Below, piece by piece: positions 18,158 to 27,900 of a stretch of 64,000 nucleotides of DNA. The notes beneath the pieces are model-generated. The model worked only from the letters and a program-made list of their open reading frames with translations. It was not told the DNA's origin and did no database searches. Within the stretch, counting starts at the first letter, position 1, and each line of letters opens with the position of its first letter. Origin of the DNA: Saccharopolyspora gloriosae. GTDB lineage: Bacteria > Actinomycetota > Actinomycetes > Mycobacteriales > Pseudonocardiaceae. The position numbers and the translations under genes were made by a program. The stretch lies in contig NZ_JACHIV010000001.1 in assembly GCF_014203325.1 (NCBI RefSeq), positions 3,907,501 to 3,971,500 of the forward strand. Reading direction: 5' to 3'.

Positions 18158-19225
18158 GTGGAGCAGGTGGTGCTGCACGTGGACCTCGACCAGTTCATCG
18201 TCGCCGTGGAACTGCTGCGACGCCCCGAACTGCGCGGCGAACCCGTGCTCGTCGGCGGCATCGGAGACCCCACCCGCCGCGGCGTCGTCGCCGGAGCCTC
18301 CTACGAAGCCCGCGAATCCGGCGTGCACTCCGGAACCCCGTTGCGCACCGCCGCGAAGCGCTGCCCCCGAGCCGTGTTCCTCCCCCTCGACAAGGACGCG
18401 TACCTGGCGGCGTCCGCGACCTTCGTCGAAGCCCTGCGCGACCGCTCCGACGTCGTCGAGGAAGCAGGCTGGGACGAGGCGTACCTCCTGCTCGACACCG
18501 ACGACGCCACCCGCTCCGCCACCGAACTCCGCGACCACGTGCACGCCCGGACCGGACTCGTGTGCTCCGTGGGAATCGGCGACAACAAGCTCCGCGCGAA
18601 AACGGCCTCCGGCTTCGCGAAACCCACCGCGGGCTTCACCGACACCGGAATCTTCCGCCTGGACCAGCACAACTGGCCGCACATCATGAACGAGCGCCCG
18701 CCCGAAGCCCTCCGAGGCGTGGGCCGCCGCACCGCCACCCGCCTAGCCGAACACGACCTCCGCACCGTCGGCGACCTCGCCACCACCGACCGCTTCGCCC
18801 TCGCCGAGCACTTCGGCCCCCGCACCGGCCCGTGGCTCGTGGCCCTCGCCCGCGGCTACGACCCCACCCCCGTGCAACCCGAGCCGTACCGGCCCCGCTC
18901 CTACGGCCGCGAGATCACCTTCCAAACCGACACCACCGACCCCGAAAGGCTGCGGACCGAACTCACCCGCCTCGCCCACCTGATAGCCGACGACCTCGCG
19001 GTCCACGACCTCCTAGCGGGCCGCGTCGTCGTCAAGCTCCGAAACTCCCACTTCCGCACCCACTCGCACGGCGTCCGCCTCACCACCCCCACCCGCGAAC
19101 CCAGCGCCCTAGCCGCCGCCTCCCACGAGGCCCTGGCCGCCTTCGCCCTCACCCGCCCCGTACGCCTCATCGGCACCCGAGCCGAACTCCTGACCAGCAC
19201 GAACACCGAAACCGAGGGGCGATGA
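18158..19225 (+). CDS. dinB: DNA polymerase IV (Y-family translesion polymerase)
   Basis: A 355-residue Y-family polymerase. The catalytic carboxylates are visible: LHVDLDQF near the N-terminus and GWDEAYLLLD near residue 108, where Ser of the usual SxDE motif is replaced by Trp-Asp-Glu. A helix-hairpin-helix region (GVGRRTATRL) and the little-finger domain follow (from about 245, GREITFQ). It copies damaged DNA with low fidelity. The start is GTG 18158; an upstream open frame runs into the divergent Nudix gene. No clear C-terminal beta-clamp motif was seen. Confidence 0.9.
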   Translation: MEQVVLHVDLDQFIVAVELLRRPELRGEPVLVGGIGDPTRRGVVAGASYEARESGVHSGTPLRTAAKRCPRAVFLPLDKDAYLAASATFVEALRDRSDVVEEAGWDEAYLLLDTDDATRSATELRDHVHARTGLVCSVGIGDNKLRAKTASGFAKPTAGFTDTGIFRLDQHNWPHIMNERPPEALRGVGRRTATRLAEHDLRTVGDLATTDRFALAEHFGPRTGPWLVALARGYDPTPVQPEPYRPRSYGREITFQTDTTDPERLRTELTRLAHLIADDLAVHDLLAGRVVVKLRNSHFRTHSHGVRLTTPTREPSALAAASHEALAAFALTRPVRLIGTRAELLTSTNTETEGR

Positions 19226-19282
19226 AGATCCTCTGCGGACAGTGCGCTAAGCTTTCCGCACACCGCAAACAACGGGTGTGGC

Positions 19283-19356
<74 letters not shown>

Positions 19357-19364
19357 CGGCCTGG

Positions 19365-19409
19365 AAAGCCCGCTGATCTAGCACGAAAGTGCAGGTCAGC
19401 GGGCTTTTT
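19365..19409 (+). terminator. Rho-independent terminator after tRNA-Pro
   Basis: AAAGCCCGCTGA (19365-19376) pairs with TCAGCGGGCTTT (19396-19407), followed by T residues. Inside is a second stem GCAC-GAAA-GTGC closed by a GAAA tetraloop. The position, nine bases after the tRNA, fits its terminator. Confidence 0.85.
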
Positions 19410-19465
19410 CATGCGCTGAAGTCGATCAGGCAGTGGATCTTCGCGGTCGGCTGATGTGGGTTTTT

Positions 19466-19525
19466 GGGAGGATTTTGGGAGGATCCGTCCATCCGGGGCG
19501 AAATGGGGTCGCGCAGTGGGAGGAT
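19466..19525. repeat. Three direct GGGAGGAT repeats beside the tRNA gene
   Basis: GGGAGGAT occurs at 19466-19473, 19477-19484 and 19518-19525, about 110-170 bp from the tRNA 3' end. Short direct repeats flanking a tRNA attachment core are typical arm-type integrase binding sites. This reading is inference; no integrase gene was found nearby. Confidence 0.35.
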
Positions 19526-19630
19526 TTCGTGATCACCCAGACGTGTGATCTTCGGCAGCCGGTTGAGATGACGTCGCCGCCGCGGCGGTTCGCCCAGTCG
19601 TGTTCCTTCCGGTGCGAGACACTGGCGGGT

Positions 19631-19888
19631 ATGTCCGAAGTCGTGTTGTCGTCCGAGATCGTCGCACCGCCAGGCGGGGTCATGACCGACGAAGTCGGTG
19701 TCATCACCGGCGACCTTGAACTCCGCACCACCTGCACACCAGACGGTTCTCTCACTGTCGAGGTGCGCTACGCCGGCGCCGACGAGTGGTACCGGATCCC
19801 CACCGCCGAAGTCCAACTGCACGACCCCGCCGACCACAAAGCCGCACACCACATCCTGACCGGAGTCCTGCACCGCCCCGAGGGATGA
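19631..19888 (+). CDS. Small hypothetical protein
   Basis: An 85-residue acidic protein starting at ATG 19631 (MSEVVLSSEIVAPPGG). The open frame extends upstream, but that part does not look like coding sequence. The predicted fold is mostly beta (DLELRTTCTPDGSLTVEVRY). Codon use is normal for the genome. No family recognised. It is the first gene after the tRNA and converges on the broken HNH gene. Confidence 0.55.
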   Translation: MSEVVLSSEIVAPPGGVMTDEVGVITGDLELRTTCTPDGSLTVEVRYAGADEWYRIPTAEVQLHDPADHKAAHHILTGVLHRPEG

Positions 19889-19942
19889 CAGGGGCTGGGA
19901 GGGCGCTCCCATACGGCCGGCACCCTCCCCTCCTCGTTGTGG

Positions 19943-20601
19943 TCAGTTACAGGTGCCCAGCATCAAGCCCAACCTGTCACGTTCGGGCTCGGTGATCGAC
20001 AACCCGTACGTGTGCTTCACATGCGTCCACGCCCGCGCATACGTGCACCAATACTCGGCCCGCGGCGGCCGCCACTGATCCGGAGACTGATCCCCCCTTG
20101 GACCTGTTCGTCCGCGCCGAGACCGCCAACAACTGCGGCGACTCCAGATCATTCGCGAACCGCCTCCGCATCGGCGTATCCCATGTGTCCGCGCCCGAAC
20201 GCCACGCGTTCGCCAGCGGCACCATGTGATCAATGTCCAACCCGAGCCGACGTGACCTCCAGACCGTCGTAGACACTCACCCAGTTTCCTGACACCGCCC
20301 GGCACCGTTCATCGGCGACCACACCTCGACCGTCACGGGCCAGCACCGTCTCCCGGGTATCACACGCACCGTTCTGCATGACCCAATGCGGAAACCGATC
20401 ACGGCTATACCCGGTCATCGGATGCGGCGCCTCCACCGTCAACCCCGCCAGCTCACCACGGACCACCTCAGCCACCGGGGGCTCCGGCAACTCCCTAGCC
20501 TCCGGGACATCCCCTGCATGGGCAGGAACAGTCCCGAACCCCGCAGCCAGCACAACCGCAACAACAACAGCCCGCACAGACCGGACAACCGAGCTCCCCA
20601 C
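19943..20601 (-). pseudogene. Secreted HNH nuclease (DUF1524-type), two frameshifts
   Basis: Three reading frames join into one recognisable HNH endonuclease of the secreted DUF1524 kind. Frame 1 (20601 to about 20250) encodes a signal peptide (VVVAVVLAAGFGTVPAHAG) and the domain start up to [10 protein letters not shown]. Frame 2 (to about 20095) carries the catalytic [17 protein letters not shown] and the family segment [22 protein letters not shown]. Frame 3 ends with [19 protein letters not shown]. The second shift is in a run of six G (near 20095), where five would restore the frame; the first is near 20245. It is either a decayed gene or carries two sequencing errors. Confidence 0.75.
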
Positions 20602-21404
20602 TAAACGCTCCTAGCAATCGAGGATGATCACCCACTGCCTCGACCACCACCAGCCCCGCCTATCGAGGACAGCCAGCGATTCACCCTCAAAAACCACCAG
20701 CCAGGTAAACCAAGCACTCGACGCGCCCTACCAGCAAGCCCAATTACGCACCCCAACCGACGCGACCCCAACCAGCCTTCAACCCCAGAGCCACATCCGG
20801 CTGACACGTCTCTGAACAGCGCAAACGGGCAGGGCGACCTCTACCGTGTCAAGGTAGCCGTCGGCGTCGCCCTGACCTTCACAGACGCAACTTCAGCAGG
20901 TCAGGGCGGCGCGGCTCAGAGACACCCACACCCGTTCAGTGCCTTCAGTGCACCTGGCGCCTCCCAATTTCCTCCCATACGCCGCCTCCCACCAGGCGGT
21001 TTGCCGCATAGCTTTGAACACGAGCCCTTGTCAAAATTCGCCTCTTGCGACACGGGGGCTGGGGCACCTTCACTCAGTCGTAGATCACCCATCGTGTCGG
21101 CTCCATGCCCCGCTCGAACGGACCAGTGCGCCCAGTGCACGCAGTAGATTGTCCGGTCGCCGCCCACCCTGGATCGGTCGGGCCCTGCTGCGCCGGTCAC
21201 TCACGCCCCACCACTGTCGCCCGACGTACCCAGACGTGGTGATCACCCGCCCGACTCATGATCTTCGATCCGACTGAGCCCCTCGGGTCAGTCCATCTGC
21301 CATCTGCCAGTCGTGTACCTGCCACCCATCGAAATACGCACCCTCGCTCACCCTGTCCCGGATAGGGTGAGCAGCCGATCAGGAAGACGGAGGCAGGGCT
21401 TAGC
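20602..21404. other. 800-bp region without a recognisable gene
   Basis: Lies between the broken HNH gene and the ABC-3C operon. Composition is less G-rich than flanking genes and often A/C-rich (about 20640-20800). Frames of about 95-112 codons cross it on both strands but lack ribosome sites or recognisable products. A short stem CCGCCT/AGGCGG is near 20982-20999. The only strong signal is the inverted repeat just before the ABC-3C genes, listed separately. Confidence 0.5.
21346..21372. promoter_or_regulatory. Perfect 9-bp inverted repeat upstream of the ABC-3C operon
   Basis: GCTCACCCT (21346-21354) and AGGGTGAGC (21364-21372) are perfect complements around a 9-nt spacer, ending 32 bp before the GTG start of the first ABC-3C gene. 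It may be a repressor operator or an mRNA leader hairpin controlling expression of the toxic effector. Confidence 0.5.
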
Positions 21405-22508
21405 GTGGCAACGGCGAAGCAGCAGGTAGACGAGCGGGCGGCGCTCACCGAGATGCCCTTACCTGCTGATTCGACCCCGTCTGTGGCCTTGGACGGTCCC
21501 CCCGTCCCGCCGGTGGGCCGCATCCGGTTGTACTCACCCGATGAGTGGGAAGAGTTCATCCGCGAGTGGGCCACCGCCATGGAGGAGAACTACGTCCAGA
21601 TCAAGTTGCTCGGCGGGGCGGGTGACAGAGGCACGGACATCGTCGGGTTCAAGACCGACCGACAGTTCGAGGGGCCGTGGGATTGTTTCCAGGCCAAGCA
21701 CTACGACAAGCCGCTTAACTTCTCCGCCGCCGCGGCCGAGATGATCAAAGTCTTCGTGGCTGTACTAGATGGGGTGTATAGCCTGCCCCGCACCTACCGA
21801 TTTCTGGCCCCCAGAGGGCTATCAACTCATTTCAACATGATGATCAGTAATCCGACCACGCTGCGTGAGAACTTCCTGGCCTTGCTCGTCAAGGGCGAGG
21901 CTCCTTCAGTTAAGGCGTTGGCCCGGCCCCTCCTTGAGGAAGTAAAGGCTCTTGCGGCGGAGACCGACTTCGCCATGTTCAGGTCGGTGGAGGTGCTGGA
22001 TGCGCTGACCACTCACAGCCGGACCCGGTGGCACACGGCCCGGTTCGCCACGGCACTTCCTGAGCGCGGCGACAGCAAAACCCCTCCAGAGGAGTACGCG
22101 CCGGAGGAAGCACGCTACTTGCAGCAGTTGCTGGCCGTGTATGCGGAACGCGCACCGGACAAGATCACTACTCTGGATTCCGTGGCCAACGTCCCCAAGC
22201 TGGACAAGCACCTGCAGCAGCAACGAGTGCGGTTCTTCCGGGCAGAGTCGCTCAAGGCGTACTCGGTCGGGGCGGTGCCCCCGGGCACCTTCGAGAAACT
22301 CCAGGGCGACATCCACGCCGGGGTCATTGACATAGCCCAAGACGACCATCCGGACGGCTACACGAGGCTGGGCCAGGTACTGACACAAGTGGGCAGCCTC
22401 GACCTCAACCGGCACAAGCTCATCGGAGTGACCGAAATCGACGACCGCAAGGGCGTCTGCCACCAGCTCGCCAATGACGACCGGCTGACCTGGATGGAGG
22501 AGCCGTGA
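21405..22508 (+). CDS. ABC-3C system effector: restriction-endonuclease-like protein
   Basis: A 367-residue protein with a nuclease domain at about residues 40-125: SPDEWEEFIREWA (family N-terminal helix with Glu), GGAGDRGTDIVGF with the metal-binding Asp (about 71-83) and CFQAKHY (about 94-100), a PD-(D/E)xK core of Mrr-like Q-x-K type. The C-terminal region (about 210-367) matches the kind of C-terminal module that tethers effectors in ABC-three-component systems. It starts at GTG 21405 with GGAGG upstream, and its stop overlaps the next start (GTGA). The assignment rests on these motifs plus the two following genes. The predicted role is DNA cleavage on invasion, killing or blocking the host cell. 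Confidence 0.75.
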   Translation: MATAKQQVDERAALTEMPLPADSTPSVALDGPPVPPVGRIRLYSPDEWEEFIREWATAMEENYVQIKLLGGAGDRGTDIVGFKTDRQFEGPWDCFQAKHYDKPLNFSAAAAEMIKVFVAVLDGVYSLPRTYRFLAPRGLSTHFNMMISNPTTLRENFLALLVKGEAPSVKALARPLLEEVKALAAETDFAMFRSVEVLDALTTHSRTRWHTARFATALPERGDSKTPPEEYAPEEARYLQQLLAVYAERAPDKITTLDSVANVPKLDKHLQQQRVRFFRAESLKAYSVGAVPPGTFEKLQGDIHAGVIDIAQDDHPDGYTRLGQVLTQVGSLDLNRHKLIGVTEIDDRKGVCHQLANDDRLTWMEEP

Positions 22509-22993
22509 GACCTCCACTCAACGGCCCCTTGGAGTACGGGGTCCGGGTCCTGGTAATGCTGACCGAGGCATACCCGGAGCAACTGGATATCAACCACTTG
22601 GTCCTGCTTGACCACAGCGTGCTGCACACTGCCGAACTCGGCGGGCCACCCAACATTCATCCTTCCCACGCCCTACACGCCGGAGAGCTGGGTGTACGGC
22701 GCGCGAACGTCGACGAGGGGCTGCAAGTAATGCTGCGCGCCGGACTGATCGACATGCGCGCCTCGAGCACCGGCATCTGCTACGAGGCCGGCGACGAAGC
22801 ACACAGCTTCATCTCCTCACTCACGTCGAACCACATCGCCGAGCTACGCAACCGCAGCCAATGGGTGGTCGAGCAGTTCGGAACATTGTCCGAGGAGCAG
22901 ATCCGGAGGCAAACGGCGGCGATCGTCGTCAGCCGCCCGGAGAACGGCGACACCAGCGGCAGTAAGAAGGAGGCAGGTACATGGAGAGGCTGA
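22505..22993 (+). CDS. ABC-3C system middle component
   Basis: A 162-residue, mainly helical protein between the nuclease and the ATPase, overlapping both (4 bp and 13 bp). It starts at GTG 22505. Residues 1-95 look like a winged-helix domain (LEYGVRVLVMLTEAYPEQLD, then VDEGLQVMLRAGLIDMR), as in middle components of ABC-3C systems, which bridge the ATPase and effector. The C-terminal part has a long helix (HIAELRNRSQWVVEQFG). Sequence alone is not strongly diagnostic; the call leans on gene order and size. Confidence 0.65.
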   Translation: MRPPLNGPLEYGVRVLVMLTEAYPEQLDINHLVLLDHSVLHTAELGGPPNIHPSHALHAGELGVRRANVDEGLQVMLRAGLIDMRASSTGICYEAGDEAHSFISSLTSNHIAELRNRSQWVVEQFGTLSEEQIRRQTAAIVVSRPENGDTSGSKKEAGTWRG

Positions 22994-24849
22994 ACCTGTC
23001 GCACCTGACGTTCATCGGACCGTCGGTCAACCCGGCTACCGTCGAGTTCGGGCCCAACCTCACCCTTGTCCGCGGGCCGTCGGATACAGGAAAGTCCTAC
23101 ATCGCCGAGACCATGAACTTCATGCTGGGCGGGAAGACGCTATACAAGATCCCGGAACAAGAGGGCTACGACGCAATTCTGCTCGGCATCCGTCTCCCTG
23201 ATGCTGAACACGTCACCCTGTACCGAGCTACCAAGGGCGGCGACTTCCGACTCTACCGCGGAGATCACCGTGCTTACCCGCTGCCCGTCGAGCACGAACC
23301 GCTGGCGGCGAAGCACAGCGGCAAGGACTTCAAGAACCTCTCGCACTACCTCCTGGGCCAAGTCGGCCTGGATGAGAAGGCCATCCGCACGAACGCCGCC
23401 GGGGGCACGGTCTCCCTGAGCCTGCGCGTGCTGGTTCCCCTGTTCCTGGTGGACGAGACCAAGATCCAAGCCAAGATCGCACCCGTCTTGACGGGGCAGT
23501 TCACGACGAAAACCCGCGAGATCTCCACCTTCCGCCTGCTCTTACAGGGGGAAGATGACTCCGCGATCGAGTCGGGCGAGTCAGAGACCGCACATCGGCG
23601 GTCCAAGGTCGCCAAACACGACGTCATTGACACGCTACTGGCCGAGCTGCGTGAACAGCTTCAGACAGACGAGACGCTTCAAGCGGTCAACGACCGTCTC
23701 GGCCGCCTGCAGGCCACGGTCAACGCGTCGACCGACTCCATCGAGCAAACCGCCGCCGCGAGGCAGCAATGGGGACACACGCTGTCCAACAGCGAACGAC
23801 TCGTCGCCGCGACGCGCCGCAGTCTCGCCGAACTCGACGCCCTTGAAGCCCGGTTCACGCTGCTGTATGAGCAATACACCTCGGACCTGGCTCGACTGGA
23901 AGCCATCGCCGAAGCCGGGTCCTTGCTGGGCTACTTCACGCCCGGAGACTGCGTATTCTGCGGCGCCGAACCCGAGCACCAGCACCTCAGCGAGGACTGC
24001 GCCGACGACACGACCGCGTTCGCCGCGTCCGTGCGCGAGGAGCAACGCAAGACGACCGCTCTCCGCGAAGACCTGCTCCACGCCATCAGCGGGTTGCGTA
24101 CCGACCGCGCGGAAAAGGGCCAACGCCTTCAGACCTACACCGACCAGGCTGCCCACGCCCGCTCGGCGATCGCGCGGCTAGATAGCGAGCTCAGCCCTCA
24201 GCAACTCGAGCTGCGCGAGTTGATCAACTCGTCGTCGCAGCTCGAACGCGATGCAGAGACCATCCGCCGCATCCAGCGTCTCGAAGCCCTCCGCGCCGAA
24301 GTCGATGCAGAACCGAAGCCTGACACGATGGAACCTACCGCCGGCTTTCAACGCAGCGCCGTCAACGATCTGTCGCATCTGATCGCGGCCCGGCTACGGT
24401 CCTGGGGGTTCCCCGAAGCCGACAACACCAGCTACAGCTTCGAATCCCAAGACATCGTCTCGGGCAACCAGCTTCGCGCCGCCCACGGCAAGGGCGTCCG
24501 CGCCATCCTGCACGCCGCGTTCACCATCTCGCTTGCCCAGTACTGCCTCGACAACGACCTGCCCCACCCTGGTTTCGTCGTGCTCGACTCACCCTTGGTC
24601 GTCTACCGGCCACCAGACCCCAACGCCGAACCAGACAACAGCGGCGACGTCCTCGACACCACCACCCTCGCAGGCCGGTTCTTCGCTGACATCCAAACGA
24701 ACTTCACCGGACAGATCATCGTGCTGGAGAACGAGAACCCGCCGAACGGACTGGAGCCTGGGTCTCGGGACGTCTCCTTTACCAAGAACACTGGCCGGGG
24801 TCGCTACGGCCTGTTCCCACACAGCCAAGCCAGCGGAGTCGCGACGTAA
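22981..24849 (+). CDS. ABC-3C system ATPase (DUF3732-like SMC/Rad50-type ABC protein)
   Basis: A 622-residue soluble ABC ATPase. Walker A is GPSDTGKS at residues 32-39; the centre is coiled-coil (about 200-310 and 345-440) with a Cys motif CVFCG near residue 325, reminiscent of zinc-hook or zinc-knuckle inserts; Walker B is FVVLDSPLV near residue 533, and IIVLENENPP follows. This layout is that of DUF3732-like ATPases of ABC-3C systems, thought to sense invading nucleic acid and license the effector. Translation is coupled to the middle component. It contains at least one rare TTA codon (near 23539). It converges on hsdR with 97 bp between. Confidence 0.8.
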   Translation: MERLNLSHLTFIGPSVNPATVEFGPNLTLVRGPSDTGKSYIAETMNFMLGGKTLYKIPEQEGYDAILLGIRLPDAEHVTLYRATKGGDFRLYRGDHRAYPLPVEHEPLAAKHSGKDFKNLSHYLLGQVGLDEKAIRTNAAGGTVSLSLRVLVPLFLVDETKIQAKIAPVLTGQFTTKTREISTFRLLLQGEDDSAIESGESETAHRRSKVAKHDVIDTLLAELREQLQTDETLQAVNDRLGRLQATVNASTDSIEQTAAARQQWGHTLSNSERLVAATRRSLAELDALEARFTLLYEQYTSDLARLEAIAEAGSLLGYFTPGDCVFCGAEPEHQHLSEDCADDTTAFAASVREEQRKTTALREDLLHAISGLRTDRAEKGQRLQTYTDQAAHARSAIARLDSELSPQQLELRELINSSSQLERDAETIRRIQRLEALRAEVDAEPKPDTMEPTAGFQRSAVNDLSHLIAARLRSWGFPEADNTSYSFESQDIVSGNQLRAAHGKGVRAILHAAFTISLAQYCLDNDLPHPGFVVLDSPLVVYRPPDPNAEPDNSGDVLDTTTLAGRFFADIQTNFTGQIIVLENENPPNGLEPGSRDVSFTKNTGRGRYGLFPHSQASGVAT

Positions 24850-24946
24850 CCAACCATTCACTCCAGGACGGCAGCCCTTCTTGCGGACCGTACCGGTGTA
24901 TCCGGCGACGTAGAGTTGCTAGGTGTCTACGGTTTGACCCGCGTAG

Positions 24947-27900
24947 TCAGTCCACGAGGTAGTGGGCCTCGATATAGGCGACCGTGGAGTCATAAGGTTC
25001 CCCGACCGGTTTGATCTGATAGCGGCGGAAGACGGCCGCAGCGGAGCGTCGGACGGCTCGTGAGCGGGCTTCGGCGTTGTCATAGGTGCGGGTAAGGGTA
25101 CGGGTGACGACCTGGTCGATCTCTTCAGCGAGTCGCTTCTCGGTGATCGAGAGCCCCTTGGGGGCGTGATCAGCAATAATCCGGGTTAAGACCCCGATCC
25201 GGTCGTCCTCGACAACCACAACCTCATCAGGCTTCTTCTGCACATCCACGACCGCCTGCGCGATCCGAAGCGCCTCGGTCAGGAACGCGAGCGCGTCCTC
25301 GGCGCCCTGGATGATCTGTTCGCGCAGTTCCCGGATCCGTTCAGCCAGCGCGACGTACTTGGCTGAGTGCTCATCGACGCCCTCGTCCAGGGCCGTCTTG
25401 ATCTGGTCCAGGATCTCCTTGGCCGTCGGCGGCTCCTGGTCCTCTTTGCCGCTGCTCTTTTTATCCGCAGACCTCACCAGTGCCATGAGTTCCTTGAGAA
25501 CCATGAGGCCCTGGGCGTCGAGCACGAGAGGCTCTTCCCCGGCCAAAGCGACCTGGAAGGAGTGGACGTTGGCGTTGATGATGTCGAGCACCATCGGGCC
25601 TAGGGAATCTAGTCGCTCCTTACGTTCCTCGTCGGTCGACTTCTTAAACAGGGTCACATACACCGACCCGAACAGCGCGAACGACGCCCGGTACCGGTCG
25701 ATCCTGACATCGGTGGTCACGTATGGGAACAGGCGCGAGAGCAGCAGATAGTCGTTCTTGAACGCCGTCGAGACTTCCTCGTCGGCGTCGAGGAAGTCAG
25801 ATATGAGGCGGAGCGACTCGTAGTCGTTGCGGTTGATGTCGAGCCCGTCGACACCGGCGAGTAGGTCCTCGATCCGGGTGAACGTGGCCCGGAACTCGTT
25901 GATGAGTTCGCCTATGTCGTCGAGGAACGTCGGCCCCTTCTCTCCGGTGCCGTCCTGGTCGTCGGTGGGATCCTTGACGGCCTTCTGGAGGGCCTCGCCG
26001 AGACCAACGTAGTCGACGATCACGCCACGGGGCTTGACCCAGCCGGTGACCGGGGAAACCCAGGTGCGGTTGGGACGGGTGATGGCCTGGAACAGGTTGT
26101 GGGCGTAGATTGGCTTGTCTAGATATAGGACGCCTTCGTTGGGGGCATCGAACCCGGTCATCAACTTCGCGGTCACGACGACGAAGCACAGCGGGTTCTC
26201 CGGGGACAGGAACCGGCGCCGCTGGTCTTCTTCCTCGGTCTCAGTGAGCCGATACACCTGCAGGGACTTGTTCTCGTTCTTCGCATCCGAGACCGAGATG
26301 TTCACCTCCGCGGTGATCGCCTCATGACGCGGCCGTCCGCCCCGCTCGTGCACGCTGGCGAGGGTCTGCTTGATGTCGTACCCGACCAAGATCTCGTTGA
26401 TCTTGGCCGTATACGCGACCGCCAGTTCCCGGTTGTACGCCACGACCTGGGCCTTCATCCCGTTGCGGTACGCAGAGGAGAGGTAGTGGTCGACGATGTG
26501 CTCACAAACCTCCTGGATCCGCTCAGGGTTGGCGAACACCGAGGTCAGGCGCCCGAACTTGCGCGAGAGCACGTCCCGGTCGTGCTCATCGAGGCCCTGA
26601 ACATCCGCGAACGCGTCGAACTCGGCCTGCAGTTGCTCATCATCGACGTCGAACCCGACCGGGTGAGAGTGAAGCGCCACCGGCACCGTGGCCTCATCGA
26701 GCAGGGAGCGGGTCATCGAGTAGCGGTGCATGACCCGGTTCGGGTCGGCCGGGTCGCCGAAGAGCCGGAACGTGTTGGTGTTCAGATTCTTGATCGGAGT
26801 GCCGGTCATCCCGAAGAACCGCGCGTTCGGCAACGCACGACGCATCTGGTCCGACAACGATCCTTCCTTCTCCGACTGGGTTCGATGCGCCTCATCGATC
26901 ATCACGATGATGTTGTCCCGCTCCGACAGATCCTCTCCGGCACCGGCGAATTTGTGGATCGTTGTCGAGATCACCCCGGCGACGCCCGTAGAGAGCAGGT
27001 CACGCAGATCAGCTGAGGTGGCGGGCTCATGGAAGTAGTCGTCCCCCATTGCGGAGGTGAACACCCCCGATGTCTGCCGGACGATCTGGGAGCGATCGGA
27101 GAGCATGATGATCGTCGGCGACGCGGTCCGGGTGTCCTTGAGCAGCAGCGAGGCCGCGAACACCATCAGCAGCGTCTTTCCGGAGCCCTGGTGGTGCCAC
27201 ACGAGCCCCTTACGGCCACCCATCACGACCCTGTCGTGAATCAGATGCGCCGCCTCGCGTTGCGGGTAGCGGGGCAGGTACTTGGCGTCCGTACCGCCGC
27301 CGGCGGTGTCGAAGAGACAGAAGTTGGCCAGAATGTCGAGGACCGTGGACGGGTTGAGTAGCAGCGTCATTGACCGATGCACGTCGGCCATCGTGTCCAT
27401 GGTCTCCGGGTCAGCGGTGGACCGGAACGGCTGCCAGAAGTTCGTCGGCGCACCAGCCGCCCCATACCGCAGTGTCAGCCCATCGGCGGCGATACAGAAC
27501 ACGTTCGGGGTGAAGTACCACGGATACTCGGCTACATAGGTGTTGTTGATGTCGTCCGCTGCGGTCCGCCACGTCGAGGTCGACGTCGGCGACTTCACTT
27601 CGACCGCCACCAGCGGGAGCCCGTTGACGTAGTACACGAGATCGAACCGGCGGGACGTCTTGCCCGGCACGCTGATCGTGACCTCGTCGGCGACGACCAG
27701 GTTGTTCTGTGTCGGGTGGTTGAAGTCGATGAACGACAGCGGATGCCACTCACCGTCCTTGTCGCGGAACTCGCGCCCACCAGCCAGCAGGTCGAGGACC
27801 TTCTCGTTCGCCGCGACCAGGCCACCGTCGACGTTGTTGACCGCCGCGACCACCTCGGCCAGGACCGTGTCGAGGTCGTAGCCGTCAATGCTGTCCGGAT

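Noticed and set aside
20916-21277. Overlapping frames on both strands upstream of the ABC-3C operon
   Set aside because: No ribosome site, no family resemblance, and both strands equally open; kept as non-coding.
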